Source: Streptomyces sp. T12 (GTDB taxonomy: Bacteria; Actinomycetota; Actinomycetes; Streptomycetales; Streptomycetaceae). From it: a stretch of 64,000 nt of DNA. Every line of letters starts with the position of its first letter. Position 1 is the first letter of the stretch. Shown here piece by piece: positions 54,306 through 62,665 of this stretch. The DNA is taken from NCBI RefSeq assembly GCF_028736035.1, contig NZ_CP117866.1:1240001-1304000 (forward strand), read 5' to 3'. The notes under the pieces were generated by a model, which was not told the origin of the DNA, made no database searches, and saw only the letters and a list, made by a program, of their open reading frames with translations. Position numbers and translations under genes: made by a program.

Positions 54306-54332
54306 GGGATCGCCTGAGGTGAAGGCGATCCC
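54306..54332. repeat. Perfect hairpin in the kinase/ABC intergenic region
   Basis: GGGATCGCCT (54306-54315) and AGGCGATCCC (54323-54332) form a 10-bp stem with a 7-base loop. A second dyad, CATCCCGC (54409-54416) with GCGGGATG (54429-54436), follows. Either may be a terminator or a regulator site. Otherwise the 461-bp stretch 54164-54624 shows no gene. Confidence 0.55.
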
Positions 54333-54624
54333 GCGATCTTCATCATGCCGTTGAAGCCCGCCTACCGGTGCGAGCCGGACAGCCCTCGGCCGGCGGTGGT
54401 GCCTGCACCATCCCGCACTGGTGTGCGCGCGGGATGTCTGCTCCCCTGGCGCGGCTCCTAGGTTGTTGCTGCCGGTCACGAGCGCGCCGGGCGGCGTGGC
54501 GCACCAGGGGCTGGATCGGGGCTCTGGCAAGTGCCTTCCCGAAGGTCCCGGGCCGACCACCGGCCGAGCCGGACACATGACGACGAACGCCTTCACTCGT
54601 TCAAATTCTTCAGATAGGAACACC

Positions 54625-55569
54625 ATGATCTCCGCGAAAGGCCTGCATAAGAGATACGAGAAGACGGTCGCGGTGGACGATCTGTCCTTCGAGGTCCGGC
54701 CAGGGGTGGTCACGGGCTTCCTCGGTCCCAATGGCTCGGGGAAGTCCACCACCATGCGGCTGATGCTCGGCCTCGACCACGGCGGGGGCGAGACCCTGTT
54801 CGACGGTGAGCGGTTCGCCTCGATCCGTCGGCCGATGAACCACGTCGGCACTCTTCTGGAGGCCAAGCAGTTCCACCCCACCCGCTCGGCCCGCAACCAC
54901 CTGAAGATGCTCGCCTCCGCCAACGGCATCGCCAACGCCAGGATCGACCGGGTGCTGGACCTGGTCGGGCTCGGCTCGGCCAAGCGCAAGAAACCCAAGG
55001 GCTACTCGCTGGGCATGTCACAGCGCCTCGGCCTGGCGCAGGCGCTGCTGGGCGACCCGCACACGCTGATGCTGGACGAGCCGACCAACGGCCTCGACCC
55101 GCACGGCATCCACTGGATGCGCGATCTGCTCAAGAGCCTGGCCGCCGAGGGCCGCACCATCTTCGTCTCCAGCCACCTGCTCTCGGAGATGCAGCTGATG
55201 GCCGACGAGCTGGTCGTCATCGGCCGCGGTCACATGATCTTCAACGGCGACGTCGGCCAGTTCGTCCGCGAGTTCACCGCGTCCACGGTGATCGTGCGCA
55301 GCCCCTTTGCCGACGCCTTCGTCCCCGCCCTCGAAGCCAAGGGCGCGAGCGTCACCAAGGGCGAGGACGGCGAACTGGCCGTCTCGGAAATGGAGATCGG
55401 CATGGTCGGGCACCTTGCCTTCACCGAGGGCATCGAGCTCACGGAGCTCTCCAGCCGCTCGGCGTCGCTCGAAGAGGCCTTCATGTCCGCCACCGGCGCC
55501 GCAGAGCAGTTCGTCGCCGAAAAGCCCATCCAGACCGCTCAGACCCCAGAAGGTGCCCAGAATGCTTGA
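54625..55569 (+). CDS. ABC transporter ATP-binding protein (BcrA/DrrA-like)
   Basis: 314 residues from ATG at 54625 (AGGA upstream; an ATG at 54577 is in frame but lacks a good signal). Walker A GPNGSGKSTTMRLML, signature YSLGMSQRLGLAQALL, Walker B LMLDEPTNGLD, H-loop FVSSHLLSEMQLMAD. The C-terminal extension of about 100 residues (LAFTEGIELTELSSRSASLE, EAFM) is typical of drug-export ATPases. It overlaps the permease start by 8 bases. Confidence 0.94.
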   Translation: MISAKGLHKRYEKTVAVDDLSFEVRPGVVTGFLGPNGSGKSTTMRLMLGLDHGGGETLFDGERFASIRRPMNHVGTLLEAKQFHPTRSARNHLKMLASANGIANARIDRVLDLVGLGSAKRKKPKGYSLGMSQRLGLAQALLGDPHTLMLDEPTNGLDPHGIHWMRDLLKSLAAEGRTIFVSSHLLSEMQLMADELVVIGRGHMIFNGDVGQFVREFTASTVIVRSPFADAFVPALEAKGASVTKGEDGELAVSEMEIGMVGHLAFTEGIELTELSSRSASLEEAFMSATGAAEQFVAEKPIQTAQTPEGAQNA

Positions 55570-56347
55570 TGCGCTCAGATTCGAATGGACGCGGCTGCGC
55601 ACGCTCCGCTCGACCTACTGGATGGTCGGCTCCGGCCTGGTGGCCTCCGCCGTGATCCCGCTGGTCCTTGGCCTCGGCGCCAGCGACGAGCCGCTCCATG
55701 CCGACGCCGTGAACCTCAGTGTCAACGGCGGGGCGAGTTTCGTGATCCCGTTCCTGGCGGTGTTCATGGCCGTGGTCGGTATCTTCGCGACCGGCCACGA
55801 GTACCGGCACGGCACGATCCAGCCGACCCTGACCGCGCTTCCGCAGCGCTCGCGCCTGATCCTGGCGAAGATCCTGACCGTCACGGCGCTGACCGCCGTG
55901 GCCACGCTGGTGTCGATAGCGATCAACGCAACCCTGGTACTCGTGTTCTGGGGCGAGGTCCCGGGCCTGTTCGACGACCCCGTACGCTCGGCGCTGCTGG
56001 GGTACCTGGCCTACAACCTGATCTACGCACTGGTCGGGCTCGGCCTGGGGTTGCTGTTCCGCGGCGTGCCCGCGGCGCTGGTGGTCATCTTCCTGATGCC
56101 GCTGATCATCGAGACCCTGATCGTCGGGCTCACCATGGTCCCGGCCCTGGAATTGCTGGCGTCGGCCGTGAAGTTCCTGCCGTTCACCGCCGGCGAGGAA
56201 CTGATGTTGACCAGCCCGGCGAACTTCGGTCCCGCAGCTCCGGACTTCGACTTCTTCGACCGCTGGGCCTCGGGTGGCGTGTTCGCGGTCTTCGCGGCCC
56301 TGATCATCGGTGCCGCCTGGATCCTGTTCCAGAAGCGCGACGCGTAG
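55562..56347 (+). CDS. ABC-2 type permease
   Basis: 261 residues. DALRFEWTRLRTLRSTYWMV is the usual N-terminal amphipathic start. Membrane spans include SGLVASAVIPLVLGLGA, FVIPFLAVFMAVVGIFATGH, ILTVTALTAVATLVSIAINA, LLGYLAYNLIYALVGLGLGL, PAALVVIFLMPLIIETLIVG, GGVFAVFAALIIGAAWILF. EYRHGTIQPTLTALPQRSRL is the conserved ABC-2 motif. Partner of the upstream ATPase; probable role in self-resistance or lipid/peptide export. Confidence 0.93.
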   Translation: MLDALRFEWTRLRTLRSTYWMVGSGLVASAVIPLVLGLGASDEPLHADAVNLSVNGGASFVIPFLAVFMAVVGIFATGHEYRHGTIQPTLTALPQRSRLILAKILTVTALTAVATLVSIAINATLVLVFWGEVPGLFDDPVRSALLGYLAYNLIYALVGLGLGLLFRGVPAALVVIFLMPLIIETLIVGLTMVPALELLASAVKFLPFTAGEELMLTSPANFGPAAPDFDFFDRWASGGVFAVFAALIIGAAWILFQKRDA

Positions 56348-56349
56348 TC

Positions 56350-56401
56350 CCACCACGACGAAGGGCCTGGAGCACCGCTCCGGGCCTGACGTCTGTGGTG
56401 G
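56350..56401 (+). terminator. Two-part hairpin after ABC permease
   Basis: Outer stem CCACCAC (56350-56356) with GTGGTGG (56395-56401), inner stem GGCCTGGAGC (56364-56373) with GCTCCGGGCC (56377-56386), including one G-U pair. It starts 3 bases after the stop. Confidence 0.8.
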
Positions 56402-56775
56402 TACCAGCGGCGCGAGGCCAGACCGAGATGATGTCCGCCGTCGCGCCGGGTTCCGGTGCCCCGGCACGACCCGACAGCATGCGCGCCAGGGTTACCGAAC
56501 GATGGGCGAAGGCGACCCTGCCACCAAGAAATCGCTCACGCAGAACCTCGTGGAGGGAGTCCGCATCTGCGGACCCCGCCAGGTCCAGCCCGTCTTCCGC
56601 GTCCCCACCAGCACAAACACAGAACTCCGCCCCACAGGACGAGGTTCGTACAGTGTGGGGTGTTCACGAATAGGTTGGGCCTGCGGTACGGGGAACGGTT
56701 TGAAATCGCTTCCCATCTGCTGTGTGATCGTTTCCCGTGGCTGGGACCGATTCAGTGTGCCCCTGCCTTCCACTC
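56402..56775. other. No gene recognised
   Basis: Composition changes and no frame resembles a known protein. Probably debris next to the decayed block downstream. Confidence 0.4.
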
Positions 56776-56874
56776 CTGAGCCACGACGAAGCGTCCCGTC
56801 GACGATGATGAAGTCGCCCTCTCCCAGACCGACGAGGGCTTCGTGCAGGCCCGGCGCCCATGCGGCCAGCACCT
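56776..56874 (-). mobile_element. Transposase fragment (IS5-like, helix-turn-helix/DDE start)
   Basis: Minus strand reads EVLAAWAPGLHEALVGLGEG then DFIIVDGTLRR. This matches the junction before the first catalytic Asp in IS5-like elements (FVIVDGTLIPxDR). It interrupts the neighbouring DUF6192-like frame. Confidence 0.55.
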
Positions 56875-57500
56875 CCAGTCGAGGGTCGCGCGGACGCGGG
56901 CGACGTTCTCGTGGACGATGGCGCGTTCGTCGTCGCCCAGAGTACGGTCGCGCAGGCCGGGGACGGCACGGCCGGCCGCGGCGACGAAGGAGTGGCAGGC
57001 AGTGACCAGGTCCAGGAACTCCACGGTCCGGTCGATGTGCCGGACGGCCGGGGCGACGGGACTGGTGCGTTCGAAGTCCTCACGGGACTGCCGGCTGCGT
57101 TCCACCTGGACTTGGTTGACCTGGGACCGAGCCGTGTCGTCACCCATTGCCTTGAACGCAATGTCCTGACCGACGCAGCAGTTTGGTCGCTGCGGTCGTG
57201 GCGACCGCCTCGTCGCGGGTGAACTCCTCCACCACCCGGGCCTTGTTCTCCGGGGACAGTTTGTCCGCGACCTGCGGACGCTTGAGGAAATCCGTCGTCA
57301 CCGTCGCGGCGACCTCTTCGTCACGGGCCAGGTGATGGATCTCGGTGATCTTCTCCTGCGGGGTCTCCGGGTTGTCGACCCTGAGCGCGGCGAACCTCTC
57401 CTCCTCGTCCTCGATCCGCCCCAGAGTGCGGTGAATCGTGAACGAGATGCCCGCCTGGCGGTGTTCCTTCGGCCAGTGCGACGCGGGAGGGCCCACACCG
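56875..57500 (-). pseudogene. DUF6192-like protein, disrupted
   Basis: Minus strand: SHWPKEHRQAGISFTIHRTL, GRIEDEEERFAALRVDNPET, TATTDFLKRPQ-like repeats (VTTDFLKRPQVADKLSPENK, ARVVEEFTRDEAVATTAATK, LLRR), then a frameshift near 57165. The other frame continues with GDDTARSQVNQVQVERSRQS, REDFERTSPVAPAVRHIDRT, VEFLDLVTACHSFVAAAGRA, VPGLRDRTLGDDERAIVHEN and VARVRATLD. This is a conserved actinomycete protein of unknown function (DUF6192 by recollection). The N-terminus is missing, one frameshift, and the 3' end is cut by a transposase fragment. Confidence 0.6.
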
Positions 57501-58152
57501 TCAGGTCAATCACGGGGCAGCGAGCCTGAGGCAGCTCAGCTGGGCCAACGCCCTTCTCAGCTCCCAAGCGGTTTACCATGGCCCTTTTGCGCCAACCCTA
57601 ACGCGGCGCGAGACCGCGCTTCTCTCACCTGCGGAAACAGTCCCGGTCACGCCAAGCGGAGCTCTGCCGACGAATGGCGAAAAGGAGCGGAAGCGCACTC
57701 ACAGCCATAGTGCGCCGGAGCCGCCCCCTCGATCCGTGGTTCCGCGGCCATGACCCCGGGGGGCACAGGATCGGGAGGGGCACTGGTAGGGACTGATCAA
57801 CGCACCGCCGCGCCGCCTCGGCCCACCGAGCCCCCGCGGGACGAATTCTCAATGCAGTGTCGTCGCGGCCCTGCGCGGACAGCGCCACGGTTGTAGGGCC
57901 GGTCCGAAGAAGCGCCGCTGGCCTCCGCCAGCGCTTGATCCAGCCTTGGTGCAGCCCGGTCAGGACAGTCTTCTGCGGCCCGTCGTCGCGTCTCGAAGCA
58001 GTGCCGAGGCCGTCATCGTCGTACAAGCGCAACATGCGAGCAGCGCTCATCACCACGAACACTTCTAACCAAGATCCGGACCATACCCGGACCAGCCGTC
58101 CGCAGCTTGTGGCGATCGAAGCTGTTTTCGCTGGTCAAACAGCATCTGAGCC
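57501..58152. other. Decayed sequence, no gene recognised
   Basis: About 650 bases with scattered short frames on both strands and no consistent protein signal. Confidence 0.4.
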
Positions 58153-58218
58153 CTGTACCACCAGCAGACGAAGAATCTGCTGGTGAGCTACTCGCCGAAG
58201 AAGCTGGACTTCTTCTAG
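58153..58218 (+). pseudogene. 3' end of a second ExaC-like aldehyde dehydrogenase
   Basis: Reads LYHQQTKNLLVSYSPKKLDF then F and TAG. The intact aldehyde dehydrogenase at 1.1-2.6 kb ends [20 protein letters not shown], so this is the C-terminus of a paralogue. Nothing upstream of 58153 continues the frame. It lies directly before the ISL3 relic. Confidence 0.85.
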
Positions 58219-58229
58219 AGGCACGAAAG

Positions 58230-59530
58230 ATGGCGCCTGACCTGGCCTTTGACCCGTCAGGCGCCTGTCGTCCAGCCGCTGTCCCCGCTGGTCATAGAGG
58301 AGGTGGCCGACGAGGGTGAGCGCCTCGTGGTGCGGGCACGGGCTCCGTAGGAGGCCGCGGTCTGTCCGGTGTGCGAGGCGCCGTCGGGGCGGGTGCATGG
58401 CTATCAGCTGCGGACGGTGGCCGACGTGCCGGTCGATGACCGCCGGGTGGTGGTCCGCGTGCGGGTGCGGCGTCTGGTGTGCCCCACGCTCGGCTGCTGC
58501 CACACTTTCCGCGAACAGGTGCCTCGTGGTGCTGGAGCGATACCGACGCCGCATGAACCGTCTGACCAGGCAAGTCAAGGCTGTGGTTGAGGAGTTAGCG
58601 GGCCGGGCGCGCGTGTTTGCTGGCGATACTCGCGGTGGGCTTGTCGCGTCACCCGGCCCTGCGCGCCCTGCTGCGCATCCCGTTGCCGACCGGGCGGATG
58701 CCCCGCGTGATCGGCATCGACGACTTCGCCCTGCGTCGGCGGCACCGCTATGCCTCAGTGGTGATCGACGCCGAGACTCATGAACGGATCGACGTACTGC
58801 CGCCCTCAGCGAGGTGAAGGCGCACAGCAGCTGCTGGGTCACCGTGCTGGACGCGCCCCCGTACGACGGGCCTCGCGCCCAGACCACCCTCGAACGCTGG
58901 CACTAGGTCCATGACCTCCTCGACCAGGGCGTGGGCCGCTCGAATGCGCCCGCCGCCTGCAGCTTGCCCTGAACACCGTCAAACGGTAAGCGCGAGCCGA
59001 CCGGCCCGAGCGGATGCTCCGCGTCCCCAAGTACCGCGCCAGCCTCGTCGACCCCTACCACGAGCACCTGCGCAAACGCCGGGCCGAGGACCCCGACGTC
59101 CCCGTCAGGCACCTCTTCGAAGACATCAAAGCCCTCGGCCTCACGGGCTGCCTCAACCTCCTGCACAAGGAGATCAACTTGCCCTGATATGCCCCAACTG
59201 GCCGCCACTGTCAGGGACTTCGCCGAACTCCTGACGTCTTGCGCAGGAAATACCGACAGGCTCTCGCGCTGGAGCGTCCAGGTCCGCGCAGTCGATCTGC
59301 CCCATCTGCACGCCTTCACCCGGGGCCTGGGCCGAGACCGCGACGCCGTGATCGCCGCGCTCACGCTTCCGTACGGCAACGGCCCCACCGAAGGCGTCAA
59401 CACCAAGACCGAGCGGATCGCGCGCCAGATGCACGGACGAGCAGGCTTCACCCTTCTTCGCCACCGCATCCTGCTCGGACAGCGGCACGCTCTGGCACCG
59501 CCGAATGTGAGACAGGGCCGTTGAATTGAC
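58230..59530 (+). mobile_element. Decayed ISL3-family insertion sequence
   Basis: Plus-strand pieces in order: VIEEVADEGERLVVRARAP (then TAG), CPVCEAPSGRVHGYQLRTVA (zinc finger), [60 protein letters not shown] (first catalytic Asp), then after breaks VPKYRASLVDPYHEHLRKR, and finally RWSVQVRAVDLPHLHAFTRG, NGPTEGVNTKTERIARQMHG, RAGFTLLRHRILL (last catalytic Glu). Several stops and frame changes make it inactive. Ends and target duplication were not found. Confidence 0.88.
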
Positions 59531-59553
59531 ACACCCGAGTGGCGTCTGCCCGC

Positions 59554-60255
59554 TCACCTCGCCTTCGTCTCCGGTCCTCCGGGCGCTCGCCCCGGTGTCT
59601 CCCCGTCCGGTCTGCGGGAGTCGCCACCGGCGAGCCGCTTCTCGGGAAGTACGACGGCCAGCACAGCACCGACGAGGAACAGCGGGACCACGTAGGCGAA
59701 GACCGGTGTCAGGGCGTGCTGGTAGGCCGCGACCACGGCGTCCTGGACACGAGCCGGCAGGGCATGGACGAGTGCGGGGGTCAGGGAGTCCGTGTCGCCG
59801 ACTGTCTTGAGGTCACTCAAGGACAGCCGGGTGCCGATTTGGTCGGTCAGTCGGCTGGTGAAGACCGCGCCGACGGCGGCGGTGCCGACCGTCGCGCCGA
59901 TCTCGCGGAAGAAGTTGTTGGCGGAGGTCGCGGTGCCCACGTCAGCGGCCGGGAAGGCGTTCTGCACGGCCAGGACGAGGGTCTGGGACATGAGGCCGAT
60001 GCCCACGCCCATCAGGAAGAGGTACCCGCAGAGCAGAGCGAGGGGGGTATCCACCTTGAGAGTGGAGAGCATCAGGGCCGTGACGGCGACGACGAGCGAA
60101 CCGGCGATCGGGTAGATCCTGTAGCGGTCGGTCCGGCTCATCCGCTGGCCGACCGGCAGGCTCGCACTCATCAGGCCGACCACCATCGGCAGCAGTAGCC
60201 AGCCGGACTGTGCGGCGGCGACGCTGTAGACCATCTGCACATACCCCGGCCGCAT
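59554..60255 (-). pseudogene. MFS transporter (DHA2, EmrB/QacA-like), C-terminal half
   Basis: 233 codons without the N-terminal helices. MVYSVAAAQSGWLLLPMVVG, LMSASLPVGQRMSRTDRYRI, LCGYLFLMGVGIGLMSQTLV, LAVQNAFPAADVGTATSANN and FFREIGATVGTAAVGAVFTS match the second half of 14-helix drug exporters. The ATG at 60255 is a chance codon; the sequence before it does not continue the family. Probably truncated when the locus was rearranged. Confidence 0.8.
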
Positions 60256-60348
60256 GGACTGCGGGTCATCCTCCCGATCCCCTCCCTGCGTGTCGGGGAG
60301 CCGCGTCGATCTCGGTTCCTGAAGGCCGCACCCCCCGTACGCGCGCGA

Positions 60349-61887
60349 TCAGCGGGGTTCCTGGCCGGAGTCGGCTGCGGGCAGGACCAGGCGGAAGGTG
60401 CAGCCGCGGCCGGGTGCCGTGTCGAGTTCGAGGCGGCCGCCGTGGCCCTCGGCGATGGTCGCGGCGATGGCGAGGCCGAGGCCGCTGCCGCCGTGGAGGC
60501 GGGAGCGAGCGGGGTCGGCGCGGTAAAAGCGCTCGAAGACGAGCTCGGCGTCGACGGGTTGGAGGCCCGGCCCTTCGTCCGCCACCTCGATCACGCTGAT
60601 CGGCAGGCGCTCCGCCAAGGGCGGTGAAGCAGCGAAGCGTCCGGGGCGGTCCGTGCCTCCGGTTCCGGGACCCGCCTCGGTCGTGCCGACACGGACGTGG
60701 ACGCGGGTGCCCTGCGGGGTGTGGATACGGGCGTTGGAGAGCAGGTTCTCGAGGATCTGCCGCAACCGGTGCGGGTCGCCGACGGTCTCCGCGACGTCGA
60801 GTTCCTCGGCTCCGGTGGGATCGGCCGGGGTGTGCAGCGGGCCGAGGTCGATGGGGTGGGACGCGCTGTGGACGGCGGTCGCGCTGACGGCGTCCGCCGC
60901 CAGGGACAGCAGGTCGACCCGTTCCCTCCGGTAGGACGGTTCCTTGTCCAGGGTGGCGAGCAGCTGGAGGTCGTCGACGAGCAGGCTCATGCGTTCCGCG
61001 TTCTGCGCGATGAACCGGTTGGCCTCCTGTAGTTCCTGCGCCGGGCGTCGCTCCGGGCGCAGTGCGAGCTGGGCGTAGCCCTGGATGGCGGTGAGCGGGG
61101 TGCGCAGTTCGTGCCCTGCGTCGGCGACGAACCGACGCAACCGGGCCTCGGAGGCCTCGCGGGCCAGCAGCGCCTTCTGGAGGCGGTCGAGCATGGAGTT
61201 CAGGACCCGGCCGAGCCGTCCGATCTCGGTGTGCGGATCGGTGTCGGGCAACCGCAGGTGGAGCCGGCCCGCGGTGATGTCCTGGGCGGTACTTTCCATT
61301 CTGGTCAAGGGCAACAGGCCCAGCCGGACCACCCACCGGCCCAGGGTGAGCAGGGCGACAATGGTGACGGCGAGCAGGACCGCGTTCAGCCACAGGATCT
61401 TCGAGGCGGCTCCGTCGACGGTGTCGAGCGGCAGGGCGACCACCGCGCTCATACCCCCCGGTCCGGGGTTGAGCACCACTCGCCAGCGGCCGTCACCGCT
61501 CGTGGCAGGCACGGTTTCCGGATGTCCGTCCCGCAGACCGAGGTCCTGCACGTCATCGGCCAACTGAGGTCCTGGCGCTGCTTCGGAGCCGAGGGAGTCG
61601 TTCAGGCGGCGCCCGGAGGCGTCGTAGAAGTAGACGTGGAAATCCGAGGGCAGCAGGTCCGGGCGCTCCCCCGGCGCCGGGAGTGTGCCGTCGAGGGCGT
61701 CGTAGAAGGCCGGTGCCGGTGGGTGGAACTCGACGAGCTGCTCGTCGACACGGTTCAGCAGCCAGGATCGAAGCACTACGTAACCGATGGTCTGGGAGGC
61801 CAGGACCGCCGCGGTGGCGAGGACGGTGATGCCAAGGACGAGGCGTCGCCTCAGTGATCTGGGCGGCCAGGGCAGGAGGTGGGTCAC
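60349..61887 (-). CDS. Sensor histidine kinase (HAMP, HisKA)
   Basis: 512 residues, GTG start overlapping the response regulator stop (GTGA). First membrane helix LVLGITVLATAAVLASQTIG, an extracytoplasmic domain of about 130 residues, second helix ILWLNAVLLAVTIVALLTLG, HAMP segment, phospho-acceptor His in VADAGHELRTPLTAIQGYAQ, N-box ILENLLSNARIHTPQGTRVH, and D/F/G boxes VIEVADEGPG, VFERFYRADP, GGSGLGLAIAATIAEGHGG. Typical of trans-membrane sensors in OmpR-type systems. Confidence 0.95.
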   Translation of the reverse strand: MTHLLPWPPRSLRRRLVLGITVLATAAVLASQTIGYVVLRSWLLNRVDEQLVEFHPPAPAFYDALDGTLPAPGERPDLLPSDFHVYFYDASGRRLNDSLGSEAAPGPQLADDVQDLGLRDGHPETVPATSGDGRWRVVLNPGPGGMSAVVALPLDTVDGAASKILWLNAVLLAVTIVALLTLGRWVVRLGLLPLTRMESTAQDITAGRLHLRLPDTDPHTEIGRLGRVLNSMLDRLQKALLAREASEARLRRFVADAGHELRTPLTAIQGYAQLALRPERRPAQELQEANRFIAQNAERMSLLVDDLQLLATLDKEPSYRRERVDLLSLAADAVSATAVHSASHPIDLGPLHTPADPTGAEELDVAETVGDPHRLRQILENLLSNARIHTPQGTRVHVRVGTTEAGPGTGGTDRPGRFAASPPLAERLPISVIEVADEGPGLQPVDAELVFERFYRADPARSRLHGGSGLGLAIAATIAEGHGGRLELDTAPGRGCTFRLVLPAADSGQEPR

Positions 61888-62627
61888 TGCTCCGACGTCC
61901 CTGCGTGGTCGCGGGGAAGTCGCAGGCTGTAGCCGACACCGCGCACGGTCTGGATGAGCGGTGGATCGAAGCAGTCGATCTTCTTGCGCAGGTAGCGGAC
62001 GTATGTCTCGATGATCCGCGCGTCACCGGCGAAGTCGTAGCTCCAGACGTGGTCGAGGATCTGGGCCTTGGTCACCACCTGGCCCGCGTTCGCCAGGAGG
62101 TAGGCCAGGAGCTTGAACTCGGTCGGTGACAGTGCGACGTACTGCCCCGCGCGATGTACCTCGTGAGCGCCCTCGTCGAGTTCCAGGTCTGCGTAGCTCA
62201 GGACGCTCAGCGAGGTCTGCGCGGCGATGGCCGGCGCCGTCCGGCGCAGGATGGCCTCGATGCGCAGCAGCACCTCCTCGATGCTGAATGGTTTGGAGAC
62301 ATAGTCGTCTCCGCCGACGCTCAGGCCGCTGATGCGGTCGTCGGTGCCGGTGCGGGCGGTCAGGAACAGGATCGGACAGTCGTTGCCCGCCGCCCGCAGC
62401 CTGCGGGTTACCTCGAAGCCGTCCAGGTCGGGCAGCATCACGTCGAGCAGCACCAGGTGCGGATCCAGGCGTTCGACCTCCAGGAGGGCCGACTGCCCGG
62501 TGTCGGTGCTGCTCACCTCGTATCCGGTCAGACGAAGCGTCGCCTCCAGCAGGGTGCGGATGCTGGGCTCGTCCTCGACCACGAGGAGCCGATGTCGCGG
62601 CCCCGCTGCTGCGGGCTGCTCGGTCAT
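61884..62627 (-). CDS. OmpR/PhoB-type response regulator
   Basis: 247 residues. Receiver LLVVEDEPSIRTLLEATLRL, Asp in LVLLDVMLPDLDGFEVTRRL, LTARTGTDDRISGLSVGGDD. Winged helix: LSPTEFKLLAYLLANAGQVV, TKAQILDHVWSYDFAGDARI, IETYVRYLRKKID, IQTVRGVGYSLRLPRD. 38 bp after the GT39-like gene on the same strand and overlapping the kinase gene, so probably one operon. Confidence 0.96.
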   Translation of the reverse strand: MTEQPAAAGPRHRLLVVEDEPSIRTLLEATLRLTGYEVSSTDTGQSALLEVERLDPHLVLLDVMLPDLDGFEVTRRLRAAGNDCPILFLTARTGTDDRISGLSVGGDDYVSKPFSIEEVLLRIEAILRRTAPAIAAQTSLSVLSYADLELDEGAHEVHRAGQYVALSPTEFKLLAYLLANAGQVVTKAQILDHVWSYDFAGDARIIETYVRYLRKKIDCFDPPLIQTVRGVGYSLRLPRDHAGTSEQ

Positions 62628-62665
62628 GACGTCTGTTGGTCCGTTCTGCGTCTGGCGGCCGTCGC

